DNA of 64,000 nucleotides from Perkinsus olseni. Taxonomy: Eukaryota > Perkinsozoa > Perkinsida > Perkinsidae. The notes below the pieces were generated by a model that worked only from the letters and a program-made list of their open reading frames with translations, did not search any database and was not told where the DNA came from. Each line of letters begins with the position of its first letter. Position 1 is the stretch's first letter. The stretch spans positions 44,201 through 108,200 of the forward strand of contig JABANP010000147.1 of the NCBI GenBank assembly GCA_013115135.1. Direction: 5' to 3'. The position numbers and the translations under genes are program-made. Shown in pieces: positions 18,575-34,088 of the stretch.

Positions 18575-21084
18575 ATGTCGGTAACATCATCACCAAGAGT
18601 GGCTGAGGAGGAGCAGACACCGACCGAGTTATGGAGGTAATAATGATGCTAGGGGTTAGCAATAGGGGACTAGCATGATTCCAGCAGGTCCTTGAACTTC
18701 CCCCTCCTACTCGAGGAGATGTCCAACACCGTTGATATGATGGCCGATTGTAGGGCTCGTAGTCTTGAGTCTAAGAAGCAGCTTGCAGAGGACACGAGTA
18801 AAGGGATGCTACTAGAGTATGAGGTCATAGGATGCTGCTCTTAGAGGCATTCCAAAGGCGGTTATTGGCGACCTCCTCGGGAGTATCTTTGCCGCACTGT
18901 GAAGATTCATCATCACCATCACAGTGGGATGAGTTGTTGAAGAGTTATCAATCGGAGATCGACGCTCTGAGTAGGAGAGCCAAACATGCCGAGACTTCCT
19001 TCAATAAACTCTTCCAGTGAGTCCTCGGCCAATGGTAGCAGCGGTAGTATCAGTATTATCACTGCCTCAGATTGCTCAAACCTCTACCCGATCCCCTGTC
19101 GGCCGCTGATGGTCTCGGGGCCACTGGTGATGAGGAACAGATAGATGAGTTTAGTCGGGCTATACGGATGAAGGACGATGAGATTGTCAGACTTACTACG
19201 AAGGTGTTGAATAGGACTACTGTAGGGCGTGATGATCATGTGTCTTCAGTTGCACGACCTAGACGCGGAGTTCTCTACCCTCACCAATCAGGCTGTGACT
19301 GTACGCCGACTGCGAGAGACTATCAAGGCTAAGGATGATGAAGCTGATGAGAAGGTTAAAGCAGCTCTTAGCGAACAGGCGGAGGAGTTTAATAGAAGAC
19401 TCCATGCCCATGGTATGGAAGTTGATGATCATAAACGACGGCTACAGCAGGAGTTGGACATGGAAATACAGCGAAGGAAGGAGATGGAAGATTTAATAGC
19501 TAAAGCCGAGGAGGAGAGGCTCCAATACTCGAAAGTATCTGAGGATAGTCTGCAAGCCCTGGCCTCTGAGAACGAGACACTAGCTGCAGTAGGGTAGCTA
19601 TTGGCATTGCATCATCACAGGATGCAAGTTTAGGATGTCGATCGGCTCACTGCTGAGGTAGAGGCTTTGCGGACCCAACTCAACTGGAAGAATAGTAGCT
19701 CGCAACACTTAGATGGATCCAATGCGTAATAGGTAGAGAGGGCTTGGCTTTGGCGACGATTGGTTGTACTTCAGGACGGTCGAGTTGAACCTCCAGCAAG
19801 AGCGGGCGCGTAGTGAGGCACTCGAGGCCGAGTTGGCTGCATTACGGGCCAAGGCCGATGCTGATAGAGACGAGAGACAGAATGCCATTGATGAGCTGCG
19901 GAGGAGAGAATCTCAAGCGTCCGAGGAGTTAAGAGCGACGATAGAGAGACTTGAACACCAGGAGAAGGAAGTGATGAGGCTGAGGGCTGTAGAAGAGGAT
20001 CTCGGAAAGTACTGCACCTGGGATTTGAACCTGGGCGGATTCCATTTCAACGTCAGGTGCCAAGCAACACTGAAAAGGATGAATATCGTTGAATACAGTA
20101 CGGACCCCTCAGAGGGCACAACCGAGGTCGAGCGAATGCTGCTGGGGAAGGTGGGGGTGGTGGTGCGTCAGGGGGCCCTTGTCAGAGTATCTGCTTAGGT
20201 TAGGAACTTGGAAGCTCAGTTGGCCCCTCTCCGTGTGAAGGCCTCTGAAGCTGATAGTATGGCAGACGAGCTGAGACGACGGCAAAGTGAAGTGATGACG
20301 TTGAAGGAATCCTTGGACAGGCTGGAGAAGGAGGTTACTGCTGATGTCATATTCTACGCTTCTTCTCGTTGTTCAATCGTCATTGGCTAATGCTACAGGC
20401 CTCACCATCATCATCACTACCGTACACTGCGACGGCGGGTGTCAGTAATGGGGAGGGCAGTTCGACCGAACCATCCTTATTGGATATAACACGTCAACAA
20501 AGAGATCATCTTAGAACTAGAGTATTGGCTCTTGAGACTGAGAGGGATTCTCTGAGGGTGGAGGCTGGGGAGAAGTCGAGGAAATGTGATAGACTTTATG
20601 CGGATAATGTCCGGCTGCTGGAACAGAAAAAGTAATAGTCATTACTATTGCTCGTCCATCATGTATTGGGCAGGTACTGGCAATCTGTGAGTGGCGGCAG
20701 CAGCAGTAGTGTCGAGGCTCCTACCGGAAGAGCACGTAGTGGTCTCCTTGTAGTCGTCATTATACTGTATCTTGAGTAGGTATCATACCCGAGTTGGATG
20801 ATGGGGAGGATGATGTGGAAATGCGGTATATGCCAGCATACATGGAAGGGGTTATATTATCACCATTCGAGACCTTCAAGACCTCAGAAAGAGAGAAGAG
20901 GCTGATGAAACTCCCAACGGGGGAACGTATGATTGTAATACTCCCGAGATGATTTCGGGGATGTGTGGTACTGTTCTTTGATCAGGTCCAGGTTTTAACT
21001 CAAATGGTTGGGAATAGAGTTACGAGGATCGCAGGTGGAGTGTACCTGTTGGCTTTACATCTGCTAGTCTTCATTGTTTTGTAA
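18575..21084 (+). CDS. CASP: CASP-like Golgi coiled-coil membrane protein
   Basis: Start MSVTSSPRVAEEEQTPTELW, matching the CASP N-terminus where an LWxxF motif is followed by long helices. Then LLKSYQSEIDALSRRAKHAE, very close to the family's LLKxYQxEIDxLTxRxKxAE, and LKPLPDPLSAADG for the PDP motif. A long coiled coil follows (VELNLQQERARSEALEAELA; DELRRRQSEVMTLKESLDRL; DHLRTRVLALETERDSLRVE). The C-terminus carries PAYMEGVILSPFETFKTSER and then VTRIAGGVYLLALHLLVFIV, the family's single C-terminal membrane segment, with TAA at 21082-21084. Known: CASP is a Golgi membrane protein, the short product of the CUX1 locus in animals, with a role in intra-Golgi transport. Many short introns. Confidence 0.85.
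20009..20056 (+). other. CASP intron with antisense tRNA 3'-half-like module
   Basis: A 48-nt intron; removal joins AVEEDLGK to CQATLKRMNIVEY in frame. On the minus strand it reads GTTGAAATGGAATCCGC, CCAGG, TTCAAAT, CCCAG, GTGCAGT: a long variable region, T-arm with three of five pairs, and an acceptor-like end. The longer variable part suggests a Ser- or Leu-type tRNA source. Nearly the whole intron is tRNA-like. Confidence 0.75.
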
Positions 21085-21678
21085 GTTACTGCGGTATCAT
21101 CATGCTGTCAACATCATACCCTAGGTACAAGTTGATGCACCTATCGACTCAGTATGAGAACATCGCTACAACTGGCTGAACTATTCTTATTGACATATTG
21201 CTGCACCTTTCAGTTTATTTTAATATTACTTTTAACATCACAGCTTCACTACTGTCCTGTCGTGTTCCACAGTCACACGTTGGCCATCACTCGGTGAAAG
21301 ATGACAGCGGCAGTGGGTGACCACAACTGTGGTAGTTACTAGAATGAATCCCTCCGTAATTGTCAGATCTCTGAGGTCCATGCCGCCCCGTGTGAATACT
21401 AACACCACTCTAGTTCATCATGCACAGCTCAACATGATTATACTCATCATCACATCATTCTTGTTATTAATTTACTCAGGGCTGCTGCTGCTGTAACCAA
21501 GCACGCGTTGTCGTAGTAGTTGGGTGTAGCCGTTTGATATCTGATCATCACCGTCATTGTTAATACCCCACACAGACCACAACACGTCTTACAACTATTC
21601 TGTACATGACACCGTGTTGGTGATGTGGAGGTAGCAAGTGATGATGACCTGATTATGCAGCACCCATCGTGTGGCTCA
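21085..21678. other. Intergenic / 3' exon sequence of the secreted gene
   Basis: Contains the T-rich CASP 3' flank and further minus-strand open frame (21450-21785) that overlaps the last exon of the secreted gene in another frame. No domain recognised. Confidence 0.35.
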
Positions 21679-22244
21679 TCAGGATGACGAAGTGTAGTAC
21701 CTTGATGACCGTGAAGAGTGATATGCTTTCCTCTCCCTACGACGAGGACGACACTCTCCTCCATACAGCTTTTCAATGACAACATCTGGTCTGTTAATTC
21801 TACTCATGTCCAATTGATAAATAGTAGCCAGTGATGGGCTGGTGTATGGTCTGATATCAGTATTATTGAATAGCATCATAGCCCTAGTAGTGCTATCGTG
21901 AGCCCAGCCTGATGATTCCCATGGGAGATCTCGACGCCACAACCTGATGACGGGAACGCCAATAGTGTATCATCATTGGACAGTGCATGATGACGTTCAG
22001 ACCCTCACCTTCCCTCTGCTCGTTTAACATAGTTATCGTTCACTATTGCATGACCATAGATGCAGCTCGGGACTACGAGTGTGGATGATGTAGAGTATCC
22101 TGCATTATCCAGTGGTCTATGGTTATAACCACCATTGGTCCATGCTGGTACCCCACTACGACGACCGACTGGACGATCGATGATGGCTGCTGATGATGAC
22201 ATCAATATGAGAATACTCTGAAACATGAATACCATCAACCTCAC
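21679..22244 (-). CDS. Secreted protein, unknown
   Basis: Start MRLMVFMFQSILILMSSSAA is a clear signal peptide. The mature part begins IDRPVGRRSGVPAWTNGGYN. A 64-66 nt intron (GTGAGG donor, CATCAG acceptor) joins YVKRAEGR to LWRRDLPWESSGWAHDSTTR, followed by INRPDVVIEKLYGGECRPRR and a basic, Ser/Tyr-rich tail. An alternative 3' frame (21450 onward) contains several cysteines and may be the true end after another intron. No family recognised. Confidence 0.45.
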
Positions 22245-22322
22245 AGCAGCTGCTACGCTTCACCATGGTCAACACAATTCGGCCATAGATCGTTGATAGA
22301 AAGATGCTTACAAGCAGTGAGA

Positions 22323-23739
22323 TCACGGTGATGTCGGCATGGCAGGCGATGGTGGTGGTGGTGGTGGTGCTTTATTTATAACCATCACTACAGTCTGACG
22401 ACATAGTGGGCATATCTTACCGACACTTGATGTCATAGCACATGAGTAACAGGATATCTCATGACCACAGCGTTCAAGACGGCAGTCGACAGGTCTACAG
22501 TAGCATATCTTACCTGAATTCTTGTTGGTAGTAGTAGAAGGATGAACATGAATTGTATACACAAGTACTACAGATGTTGTTTGGATCAATAGTATCTCCT
22601 TCGTCGTCGTCATCAGCATTCGGTAGGTAGCGTCCAAACTCATCGATCTTTTTATGCGGAGTCCGGAAGGATGACAGTCGATTGCCCATCGTCAACGAGG
22701 ATCTCCTATTCCCTGAATACCGCCGTCAGTTTGCATCTCAATCCGTAACACATCTACCTTTCTTCTTCTTGTGGATATCTTCCCGCACGGCGACCGTGCC
22801 TGGGTATGTAGGGATGGTGTAGAGTTTATGACCAGGCTCACCAGGTGGTGGTGATGATGATGGATGCTCACCAATGGCCTCCCTCATCTCTCTCAGTCGA
22901 TCCTCTGCATTGTATGATGCGCTCAAGAGTAGGTGAGTATCTTAACCCTCCATGATTAGCGTAAGCTAGTTATGTGCATACTTGATGGCTGCTGCTGCTG
23001 CTGCTGCTGCTGTTGGCCTCCGAGAGCATGTGACCGACGGATGCGATCTGAGCAGCAGACCCAGCAAGGAGAGCAGTAGAACCACCGAGGTTTGACAACA
23101 GAGGGGTGCTTGTGCGTTGTGACGACTGATTACTGAGTTCAGCTTGGAATGGTCCACCTATCGTCGATACCCCATAGGATAGCACATCGATTACGTACAT
23201 TGGGTCGGGGGAGGGGATACCATCTGATAATACACGACGTATCTGAGGGTCGGTGGAGCCATACCAGTAATTCACCAACTCCAAGCATACATCATGCATG
23301 ACGCGTGGAGGGAACGAGTACAATGCTGTCATCATTACATCATCCTCTCTGTACCCCTGCCAAGTGAGGTTGTCAATCATAGCATCCTGAATATCCTTCA
23401 TAAAGGTCTGATGATGATGATGTTCGAAATGACGTAATGCCAAGATGCGATAGATGATAATACCGGCAACTGGAAAGCCTCTTGGTCGCGCTCATGCCGT
23501 GATGATGCTGCGATATTGGCTGCCGCTCGATTCTGAGGAGTTTGTTGCCCTATGCGTTAAGCTGTATTTTCGCCATTCACTTTGAACGCTTGCATCTGTT
23601 TGTGTTCCTCCACCGCGTTATGTATAACTTGGTCCTCATACCCTCCTCTGTGTTTCTTCGGTGAGGCCTTGGTGACCCTAAAGCCAGCAGTACTATGATG
23701 ATGACCACCCATCACTTGATGATCTGCTTTGGGTTTCAT
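22323..23739 (-). CDS. RING-finger protein with unknown conserved N-terminal domain
   Basis: Start MKPKADHQVMGGHHHSTAGF, then KASPKKHRGGYEDQVIHNAV. Across introns it continues QTPQNRAAANIAASSRHERD, TFMKDIQDAMIDNLTWQGYR, PPRVMHDVCLELVNYWYGST and VLSDGIPSPDPMYVIDVLSY, a compact globular domain I do not recognise. Then a Ser run, YNAEDRLREMREAIGEHPSS, YTIPTYPGTVAVREDIHKKK and NRLSSFRTPHKKIDEFGRYL. The C-terminal RING reads ICSTC, ICYCRPVDCRLERCGHEISC, YSCAMTSSVGKICPLCR and ends with proline-rich sequence at 22323. A trinucleotide GCT run at 22986-23012 encodes the Ser repeat. The RING makes ubiquitin ligase activity likely; the target is unknown. Its start lies only 14 bp after the copine stop. 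Confidence 0.6.
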
Positions 23740-23753
23740 AGGCTGTATACCTA

Positions 23754-26690
<2,937 letters not shown>

Positions 26691-26944
26691 TGATGGCCTC
26701 CACCACCCCCACCTTAAGTCGGTACTCGGCATCTCATAGTCGTGAACAAGTGCCGCTAACCTTTGGTGGCGAAAGCAGCGGCATCATTCACTTCAATATC
26801 ACGTTGTTGTGCATCTCGAGCGATGACAGCACTTTGATTGCTACCCATTATCAGCGTGCAGCGAAGCCGTATAGGACTGTAATGATGATGATGATGATGA
26901 TGCCCATGTCATTAACGCAATTCAAAAGGACTCATACATCATCA

Positions 26945-29772
26945 TTATAGATATCGGCGACAACAACAGCATGACATGAAATCATCATCATTATGAACAT
27001 CTTTATTATTATCATATTCGCTATCGCTTTCGAGACTCTTTATTGAAGCTGGTTGGGAGTTACAGGGCTTGAGAGTGAAGGTACAGTCCCTTCCGAGCCT
27101 CAGAGTCCATTGATTATCGTCGTCGAGTCGAAGAAGTCTGACATCCTTCAAAAGAATATTGGACGCATCCGACCAGCGTTAAAGACCAGCGTAAAGCCCA
27201 GCCTGTATGAATTGGACAGACACTTCCTCCAACTCAGTCTCATTCAGCCTGGTAGTATCCAAAAGTAGTCCATCAGAATCATCAACTTTCTTCAATGGTA
27301 CGCGGCACGGAGGTTTGAGGATGATGGGGGGGGAAAACTCAAAGAAGAATTCAACAGACGCTGCTGCTGCTGCTGCTGGTGACTGTTGCTGTTGTTGTTC
27401 AGTCCCATACACCCGCATGTGGATAGAATTGAACCCTTGAGAGGGACTTTCAGTGGCATAACAGATATAATCAGGATCCCCAACATCTCCTGGCGTCAAC
27501 CTAGGATATTTCTGGTCGTCTTCTTTGATGTTTCCGGTCCATGCAAAGATGATATTTCCATGGAACCCCGCGGTCGTTGATGGTTGGTTGCTGCTGCTGA
27601 ATTTGAGACATAAAGCATCAGGAGAGGCCAACCGTGCTCCCCTAACGTATGCTTCAATACGAATAGAACCATCGACAGGTATACCTCTAATGACAGCTAT
27701 CCGGGCCAAGGTTGAAAGTACATAACGTCTATCCTTGTCGGGTAGGGCTGCTGTTTTAAGATAGAAATGATTTAACCAACCTTCCTGAATGTATGGTATC
27801 AGTGGGACGAAGGGTGTTTTCTTTATTGAGTAGCTCGTTTCCAGCCATTTGAAACTGCCATCATCTTGAAGTATTGCGCGAGGTTCCCCATTGCCTCCGG
27901 GCCTGAGCTCCTGTAATTCGAGCGTAATCCCTATAAATGACTGTCGAGTGAAGACCTCAATGATAATACGATCATCCATTTCCCCCATAGTCCACTTCTC
28001 GTTAACGTACACACCGGGTGTGATGATGGATTTGGTCATCATGGCCGGAGCATCCCCAACACCACTAGCAGCAGCAGCAGACCCGTCTGCTGGACGTCTG
28101 GTCACCTCCTTCTCTGAGGACTTCTTCTTCCCTCCCACCACCATCTTCCGGCGCTTCGCTTCAGGCTTCACATATGATGCTGATGCCCTCTTACCTGAGG
28201 CTGCTGCTCGCCCGTGAGATGATGAGACTGATGATGATGATTGAGGGTGAGCAGCGCGAGGGAGGAGAGGCAGACGCAGACGACTGCGGCTGAGGCATAA
28301 AAGTATCATTGGTGGTACCGATAATACTTTTGAATAGGGGAAACTGTACTTTTCCAAGTACAATCCGCAAGGTAGGTTTCGTAAGGATGGTAAGCACCCT
28401 GCGCGAGGGTACCACCCCCAAGTTGACATCAGCAATAAGCTTCCGTAGAGGGAGATCTTGAGGCAAGCTGTCCCTTAAGGAAGTGAGCACGATGCTTGTA
28501 TAGACTAAGTTGTTGTGACTCTATATAATGATGAGCATTGCCCTTTGAGAACCCCACCACTACACTTGTCTCACTGGAATCTAAACTTGCGATAATAACC
28601 ACTTCCAAATTCGTAAGGTACTTGAGATATTGTGGGGGGATGTACCCAATGTACAACTGATGCTTATCATCATCATCATCATTACGAAGATGATAATGAT
28701 GATGGCCGTGGATTATGCCGCGGTCCTGTCCTGCTGACTTCCACCGTGACAATACTACTTTAAAATAGTCATCATCAGAGGGCACCCCAAATTTGAATAG
28801 AGCATAGGATTGGCGGAAACAGATGAAGAATTGATCTGCGACGACGCCCAGCTCCATCAATGATACCACATCAAGAGCCATATTCAAATCTATACTGTAA
28901 CATGGTCTATGATGCTGCCCCTTACTCATCATCATAGACTTCTCCTTAACCATCACTAAAGGCTTCGTGTGTTCTATAATACCATCTCTATCTTTACCCA
29001 TTCTCAGCTTGCATTGCAGTAAACCGGCATCATCATCAACTTTCTTCTCTACTATCATTTGTATTTGGAGGCCATGCTCTGATACACCCTGATAGTATCC
29101 AATGATATCAGGCATCCGTAAGGTACTCTCACTACGTCGACTGAGTTCAACTGTGGTATCTTTACCAAACATGATGGTACTCGGGTGACCATATCTTGGG
29201 TGGAGGCACATTTTAACGTCTTTAAGTGTCAATGCCTTGTTGTTGCTGCTTCCTTCCTCATTGGCCGCGATATCAGCCAATGTCCTCAAAAATGCTTTTG
29301 GTTTGGATATCATACTAAAAGTATCGAAGGTGAAGCACTGGTGGTTGAGACTGCCATCAGGATTGACGATGAGTTGACCAGTCGTGATTCGGTTGGGATG
29401 GCTGCTGGTCTTACCATTATTAATCATGTCGATGGTGATGCTCATCATTGGTGGATTGGCGTTCTCAACAGCAGCATTCATCGTTACTCGTTGGACCCCA
29501 CTTGTAGTGAAGGACTTCGGTAATGAACCATCAGCACTGAAGTAATACCCATCTAGTGTACCATATTCGTCATCATCCTCATCATCCGTATCATCAGAGT
29601 CGGGATATAATACTCCATCTCCATTCTTCGGGTTGTCGGTCTCACTAGTCCCAACAGACGACGGCGCAGCTCCAACCTCCAATCTTGGGGTGTGGGCTGC
29701 TGTTGGAAGTAATGATACTATGATGATGAAGATGATTACGATTGTCGGATGGTGTTGCTCAGGTCTAATCAT
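26945..29772 (-). CDS. Large secreted protein with two related domains
   Basis: Signal peptide after MIRPEQHHPT: the core IVIIFIIIVSLLPTAAHT. An acidic spacer (YPDSDDTDDEDDDEYGTLDG) is followed by a first domain containing TGQLIVNPDGSLNHQCFTFD and AFLRTLADIAANEEG. A Ser/Lys-rich linker with basic KPEAKRRKMVVGGKKK leads to a second domain with ILQDDGSFKWLETSYSIKK and RRYVLSTLARIAVIRG, which looks like a diverged copy. The last exon, after a short intron near 27150-27190, ends in a Cys run (SCCCCRRYL). The frame changes at about 28430 and near 28200 without a clean intron, so this may be two genes or contain a frameshift. No known family. Confidence 0.5.
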
Positions 29773-30464
29773 TATTAGGTTGGATACAACTGCATAGCGG
29801 AGAAAGTAAAGTTACACGAAGACCTTCCAGAATGATGACGATGAACTCAATAATAAGAATAATGGTCATTAGTTATTAGATTATCATCATAATGGTGTCC
29901 ACGAAGGCTTTATTATCAACATCATCATCAGCATTACTCACGTTAATAATAAAACTTATCATGACTATTATCATACCGCCCGTACGCTTCTTCTCATACC
30001 ACAACTTCCACATCACGTGATAGTAATAATAATGATGCATTGAGTAATGATAATAATAAAGTCGTTAGTGTCGTGGTTAATGTTACTTAATACATGATAT
30101 TACTATTAATACAAATCACTTGATTCACTACTACTAGCATAATCATCCATAGCTATATCCTCCTACTGGTCTGGGACCATATACTACCTATTAATAACAA
30201 CAACCATACATCATTGATGACCCTACTACTTTATTACTCTGTTGATCATCGCTGCGCTGGTCATATGATGCTAATCTACCATTCTGCCGGGACCGCTTTA
30301 TTATGCGATGATGATGTCCTGCATTGCCAGTAGAAGGCCCTACTGCAGAGCCTTCTCCTCCCATACCACTCCTTTCCGAATCACTGCTACTATAATACCC
30401 CCTGGCTGATGTAGGTGATGAATAAAGCCCTTCTCCAGGTTGCATCATATCATCATCCTCATCA
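29773..30464. other. AT-rich intergenic region downstream of MAF1
   Basis: Rich in AAT/ATT and CAT repeats. A 111-codon Ser-rich minus-strand frame (30191-30526) overlaps the MAF1 C-terminus in another frame and is probably not real. Near 30351-30385 TGCAGAG and CATACCACTCCTTTC match the KH-gene intron at 4151-4199. Confidence 0.4.
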
Positions 30465-31366
30465 TCAGCCTCCGAGCCTGTTGTATGACCATGAACGTAT
30501 CTTGATGTCGCCTTCACTGCGAACAAGAGTAACCCTAATAATGATTATCGTTATAGTTATTTTTGTATGGTATCGTTATTACTCTTATGCTTATTATCAT
30601 TGAAGAAGTAATGGAATTGCCAAAGATGTGATCCAGAATCATCATCAGCTGCTGTCAGAAGGCTCAGATCATCAACCTAACAACAACAAGATACTAGCGA
30701 CAGCATCATCATGATGGGGACCATTACCAGCTCATAGACTTCTGTATCGATAAAGCTAACACAACTCTGTACTGCACCCCACAGCTCAGCTACTAACCCT
30801 GGTTGGGCTAAGTCTAGTGATGTGCCAAAGTACTGATTAACTTCACCTGATGATGACATTGGGGTGGCGATGACGCTGATGATTGGAGTGGTAGTATTAT
30901 TACTAACAACCTCAGCTGGGTCTTCCTTCTTAACAAAATGATCAGGGCTTAGAGTGTTGAATTGATAATCAGGGAATGTGTCGTTCAATGCTCCGATTAA
31001 TGTAACCAATAATTGTCTTGAATGCTGAGCTGATAATGGCCCTAATGGTGATGCCTTCAATAGATGTGGTGATGACCGTAGCTCATTATTAAGACTCTTC
31101 TCTATAGGTAATGGTATTCTATTATTAATATCCTGGTTGGCACTACTACTGGATATGGTGGCGAATAATTCTAATCTGCAATCTAGTCTTAGATCGGCCA
31201 AGTCCAATGTATTGATCCTTGCTGATATTTGCCGTAGTTTCTGGTTATCAATCCACTGCATAATGGTATCCTCAGTATTATCAAGATAATCGTCTTGGTA
31301 GTAGTGACGGTAGGAGGAGGAGGGGAGGGGTGATGGTAAGAATAATATACCTGCAACATGCAACAA
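30465..31366 (-). CDS. MAF1: MAF1, repressor of RNA polymerase III
   Basis: N-terminal part DYLDNTEDTIMQWIDNQKLR, then INTLDLADLRLDCRLELF, the first MAF1 homology box. The second box is LVTLIGALNDTFPDYQFNTL, SPDHFVKKEDPAEVVSNN, and LVAELWGAVQSCVSFIDTEV with YELV. After introns the third box reads SHLWQFHYFFNDNKHK and RVTLVRSEGDIKIRSWSYNR before TGA at 30465-30467. Known: MAF1 shuts down tRNA and 5S rRNA transcription in stress and binds the Pol III clamp. All three boxes are present and in order. The start exon is not resolved; it may lie beyond an intron ending at about 31367. Confidence 0.85.
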
Positions 31367-31649
31367 AGATAGCCAAGGAAGTTCAGATTGAATGAAAGTG
31401 ATCGATGTCAGTAGCGCTCGCCCGAAGGATTAACACAATAATCAGCATACCTTCCTGCAGTCCCCGGTCCCTGATCTTGTCCATTCGTTGCAGTACCCTG
31501 ATGAACTTCATCATGGATTAGCTGCGTTTAAACCCATGTCCATGAGGGGAATCGTTCGGGTAGGGTTTGGGGAGAAGTTGGTATTAGTTATCGTAATGGG
31601 GGCGGTTGTACGACTTTGTTGTGCTGCACAGTTTGTTGTTGTTTCGATA

Positions 31650-34088
31650 ATGACTTCATCATCGTCATCACATGCCAATACGCAGCGGAAAGCGGCTCCT
31701 ACAGTAAACACCTCGGCACAACAACAACAATCGTCGATGAATGCAACTGGAAGCATTCCAAGCCAGAATGAAGAAGTGATAATAACATTCTGCATCAGTC
31801 GTGGCCAACCTCTCTTGTATCTTGCACGGGACACCTTTAGATACGGTACAGTAGGTTTGGGTATTATACCCGACTCGCTTGGTGCCCTCCATGTTGCCGA
31901 GACCCTTGATGATACCACTCCTCCCCCTGCTCCTACCACTACTGGTGCTGATGCTATTAATAACCGTGATGATTTCCTAAAACTACTCAATGAGGTGGCT
32001 GATTATCATGTAATGATAATACTGGGTATCGTACATGGTCTATTCATCATCATATTCATCAGATTAATTCCCGAAAGCGTATCTCTGACTTCGCGAGGGA
32101 GTTAATAAAGAAGGGCGGTGGTTACGAGGCATTGACATTCAAAGACCTATACAACATGCTATTGGATCTCGGACAATGTAGTCTTCTGTTGCCAAGCTGC
32201 TGCTGCTGTTGATAGGATGATTATTATTAGGGAAGGACCCAGCAGAAGAAAGGGGTATCAATGATAGGGATATTCAATCACTAGCTATGAAGTAATGTAC
32301 TTACTACTTCTGCACCGCTTCAACCTTTATCATACTTGACATCAGGTACGATGATGATGAGGTTAATAAAGCTGGTGAGAGGATGATGTTAGCTCAGCAA
32401 GGTAGTAGCACTACTCAATAATACTATCGTCTAGTTATTGTCTATCATCGTAGGGGGTATTAGTGTACCGCCAGTTCATGCTACTAAATCGGTGGCTGAT
32501 GGTATTGATCGGAAGAAGGTCATCAGCATACATAAATTCATGAATAAAACGTAATGGTGGTCCAGACAGCATCATCACTCAGACAACAGCAGCAGCAGCA
32601 CATCTTACTACAGGTTCTTGAGGCTTGTGGCGACCTTCAAGAAGATACCGCAAACTGAGCGCTATGAGATGCTACCCAAAGTGGTGGAGGCTGCCGCTGA
32701 GGTTCATGTAATAACAACAACAACAAGCGGTATGTTGGTGATACATTATCGATAACCTGTCTAGGTTACTTTAAAGGTTTATTCTGAGTTTCATATTGAT
32801 GCTGATGACTTGGAGATGGCAGTTCAGCGCATGGAGAAGCAACTCGAAGATGATAAGGCTTATCAACAGGTGAGGATTATGATGAGAGTGATTATCGCCT
32901 TATTGGTATCATCAACTTGCAGGAGGCGGAGATGTTGGCTCATACTATGGCTAAGTTGCATGAGTACTGCAGACCATTGGTAATAGGACAACATACAGGC
33001 ACTAGTACTCGATGGGAACGATACCTTAGTTACTCGAAGATGAATTTGAGAAGATGATGGAGTTACTTTACGAGCAGAATACAAGCACTCGGAAGTTGTG
33101 GGCGAAGCTGTATGACATGTTATTCTCTTCTAAAGGGACGCCTGATCACCACAAGATCAGCATCAAGGTAGTGGTGGTAGTAGTGAGGGTGATTGTTGGA
33201 CGATGACCTGGTGTTAGACGGCATACAGGGAGTTTGTCAAACATACCAAGGAGAACTCCAAAGCCATGAAGGATGCAGGCTATCGTAAGCTCGGTGGTGA
33301 TACCTAGTGTATCGAGTTGCTGATGCTGCTGCTGCTGTTGTCAGCTGAATTGAACCCACTTGAGCTTGGCGACCTATATGGACGGTATAAGGATAACGAC
33401 AAGATTCACAATATTTGGATCAAGTCCAGTTGTGATCTAGCAGCCTATCTACAGGTAGTCAGCATCTACAGTTATGATACCATTCTACTATACATGTACT
33501 CCAACAACAGGTGATGATGATAGCAGCACAAGGCCAGATGCCACCACCACCTCCCCACCTAGTGTTATGAAGAGAGTCAAGAATATTACAGCATCCCAAG
33601 TAAGCAGCGTCTCATGTGTAGTTGGTAGAGTAGGTGGTGTTATCAGGTAGTAGCCATGCAGAGTTGTATGACAGCATGCTTGGGGTTGATAAAGACTATG
33701 ATGAAGTCAGAGGATAACCCTGAGGAGGTTTTCGATGCGCAATATGCATTACCATTCGCCCAAGGTGTAGCATCAATTGCTATAGAAAGGGAAGATAGTG
33801 GCAAGGGTTTGACTGGAGAGGATTTAACAATAGCGGGGATGATGCATTCACCCACCCTTCAAGGAGACATGAAGTACATTCACCCCGATAGATCCTCGGT
33901 TCGAACCCCGCTCATGTCATTTTAACAGGTTTATGGAATCGTCAATGAAACAACAGCAATACATATCGGAAATAATGCAGATGTGTGGCGGAGCGAAGCC
34001 TCCTGGAGGTGACCAGTATGTTGGATACATCACAGAAATGACATCGTTATCAGGTTCACAACAGCCTAATGCCTGTAGTATAATGTGA
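31650..34088 (+). CDS. Alpha-helical protein ending in a CaaX prenylation box
   Basis: Assembled through at least ten short introns. Segments include AINNRDDFLKLLNEVADYH, KRISDFARELIKKGGGYEAL, TFKDLYNMLLDLGQ, LEDDKAYQQEAEMLAHTMAK, YEQNTSTRKLWAKLYDMLFS, YREFVKHTKENSKAMKDAGY, LGDLYGRYKDNDKIHNIWIK, CMTACLGLIKTMMKSEDNPE and EVFDAQYALPFAQGVASIAI. After the intron at 33874-33928 the tail is FMESSMKQQQYISEIMQMCG, then GGDQYVGYITEMTSLSG and QQPNACSIM with TGA at 34086-34088. CSIM fits a farnesylation CaaX box, so the protein is probably membrane-tethered on the cytosolic side. No family is recognised. An upstream Met at 31488 with a hydrophobic stretch is possible but fits poorly with a CaaX protein. 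Confidence 0.55.
33874..33928 (+). other. Intron with sense tRNA T-arm-like module and T-run
   Basis: A 55-nt intron (GTACAT donor, TTTTAACAG acceptor); removal joins PTLQGDMK to FMESSMKQQQ in frame. It contains TAGATC, CTCGG, TTCGAAC, CCCGC and ends CATGTCATTTTAACAG. The end resembles the tRNA-like intron at 13967-14020 (CACATCTTTTAACAG). The GGTTCGAACCC core is near-palindromic, but spacing supports sense orientation. Confidence 0.7.

Noticed and set aside
30191..30526. 111-codon Ser-rich minus-strand frame
   Set aside because: Overlaps the conserved MAF1 C-terminus in another frame, so it is probably a shadow.
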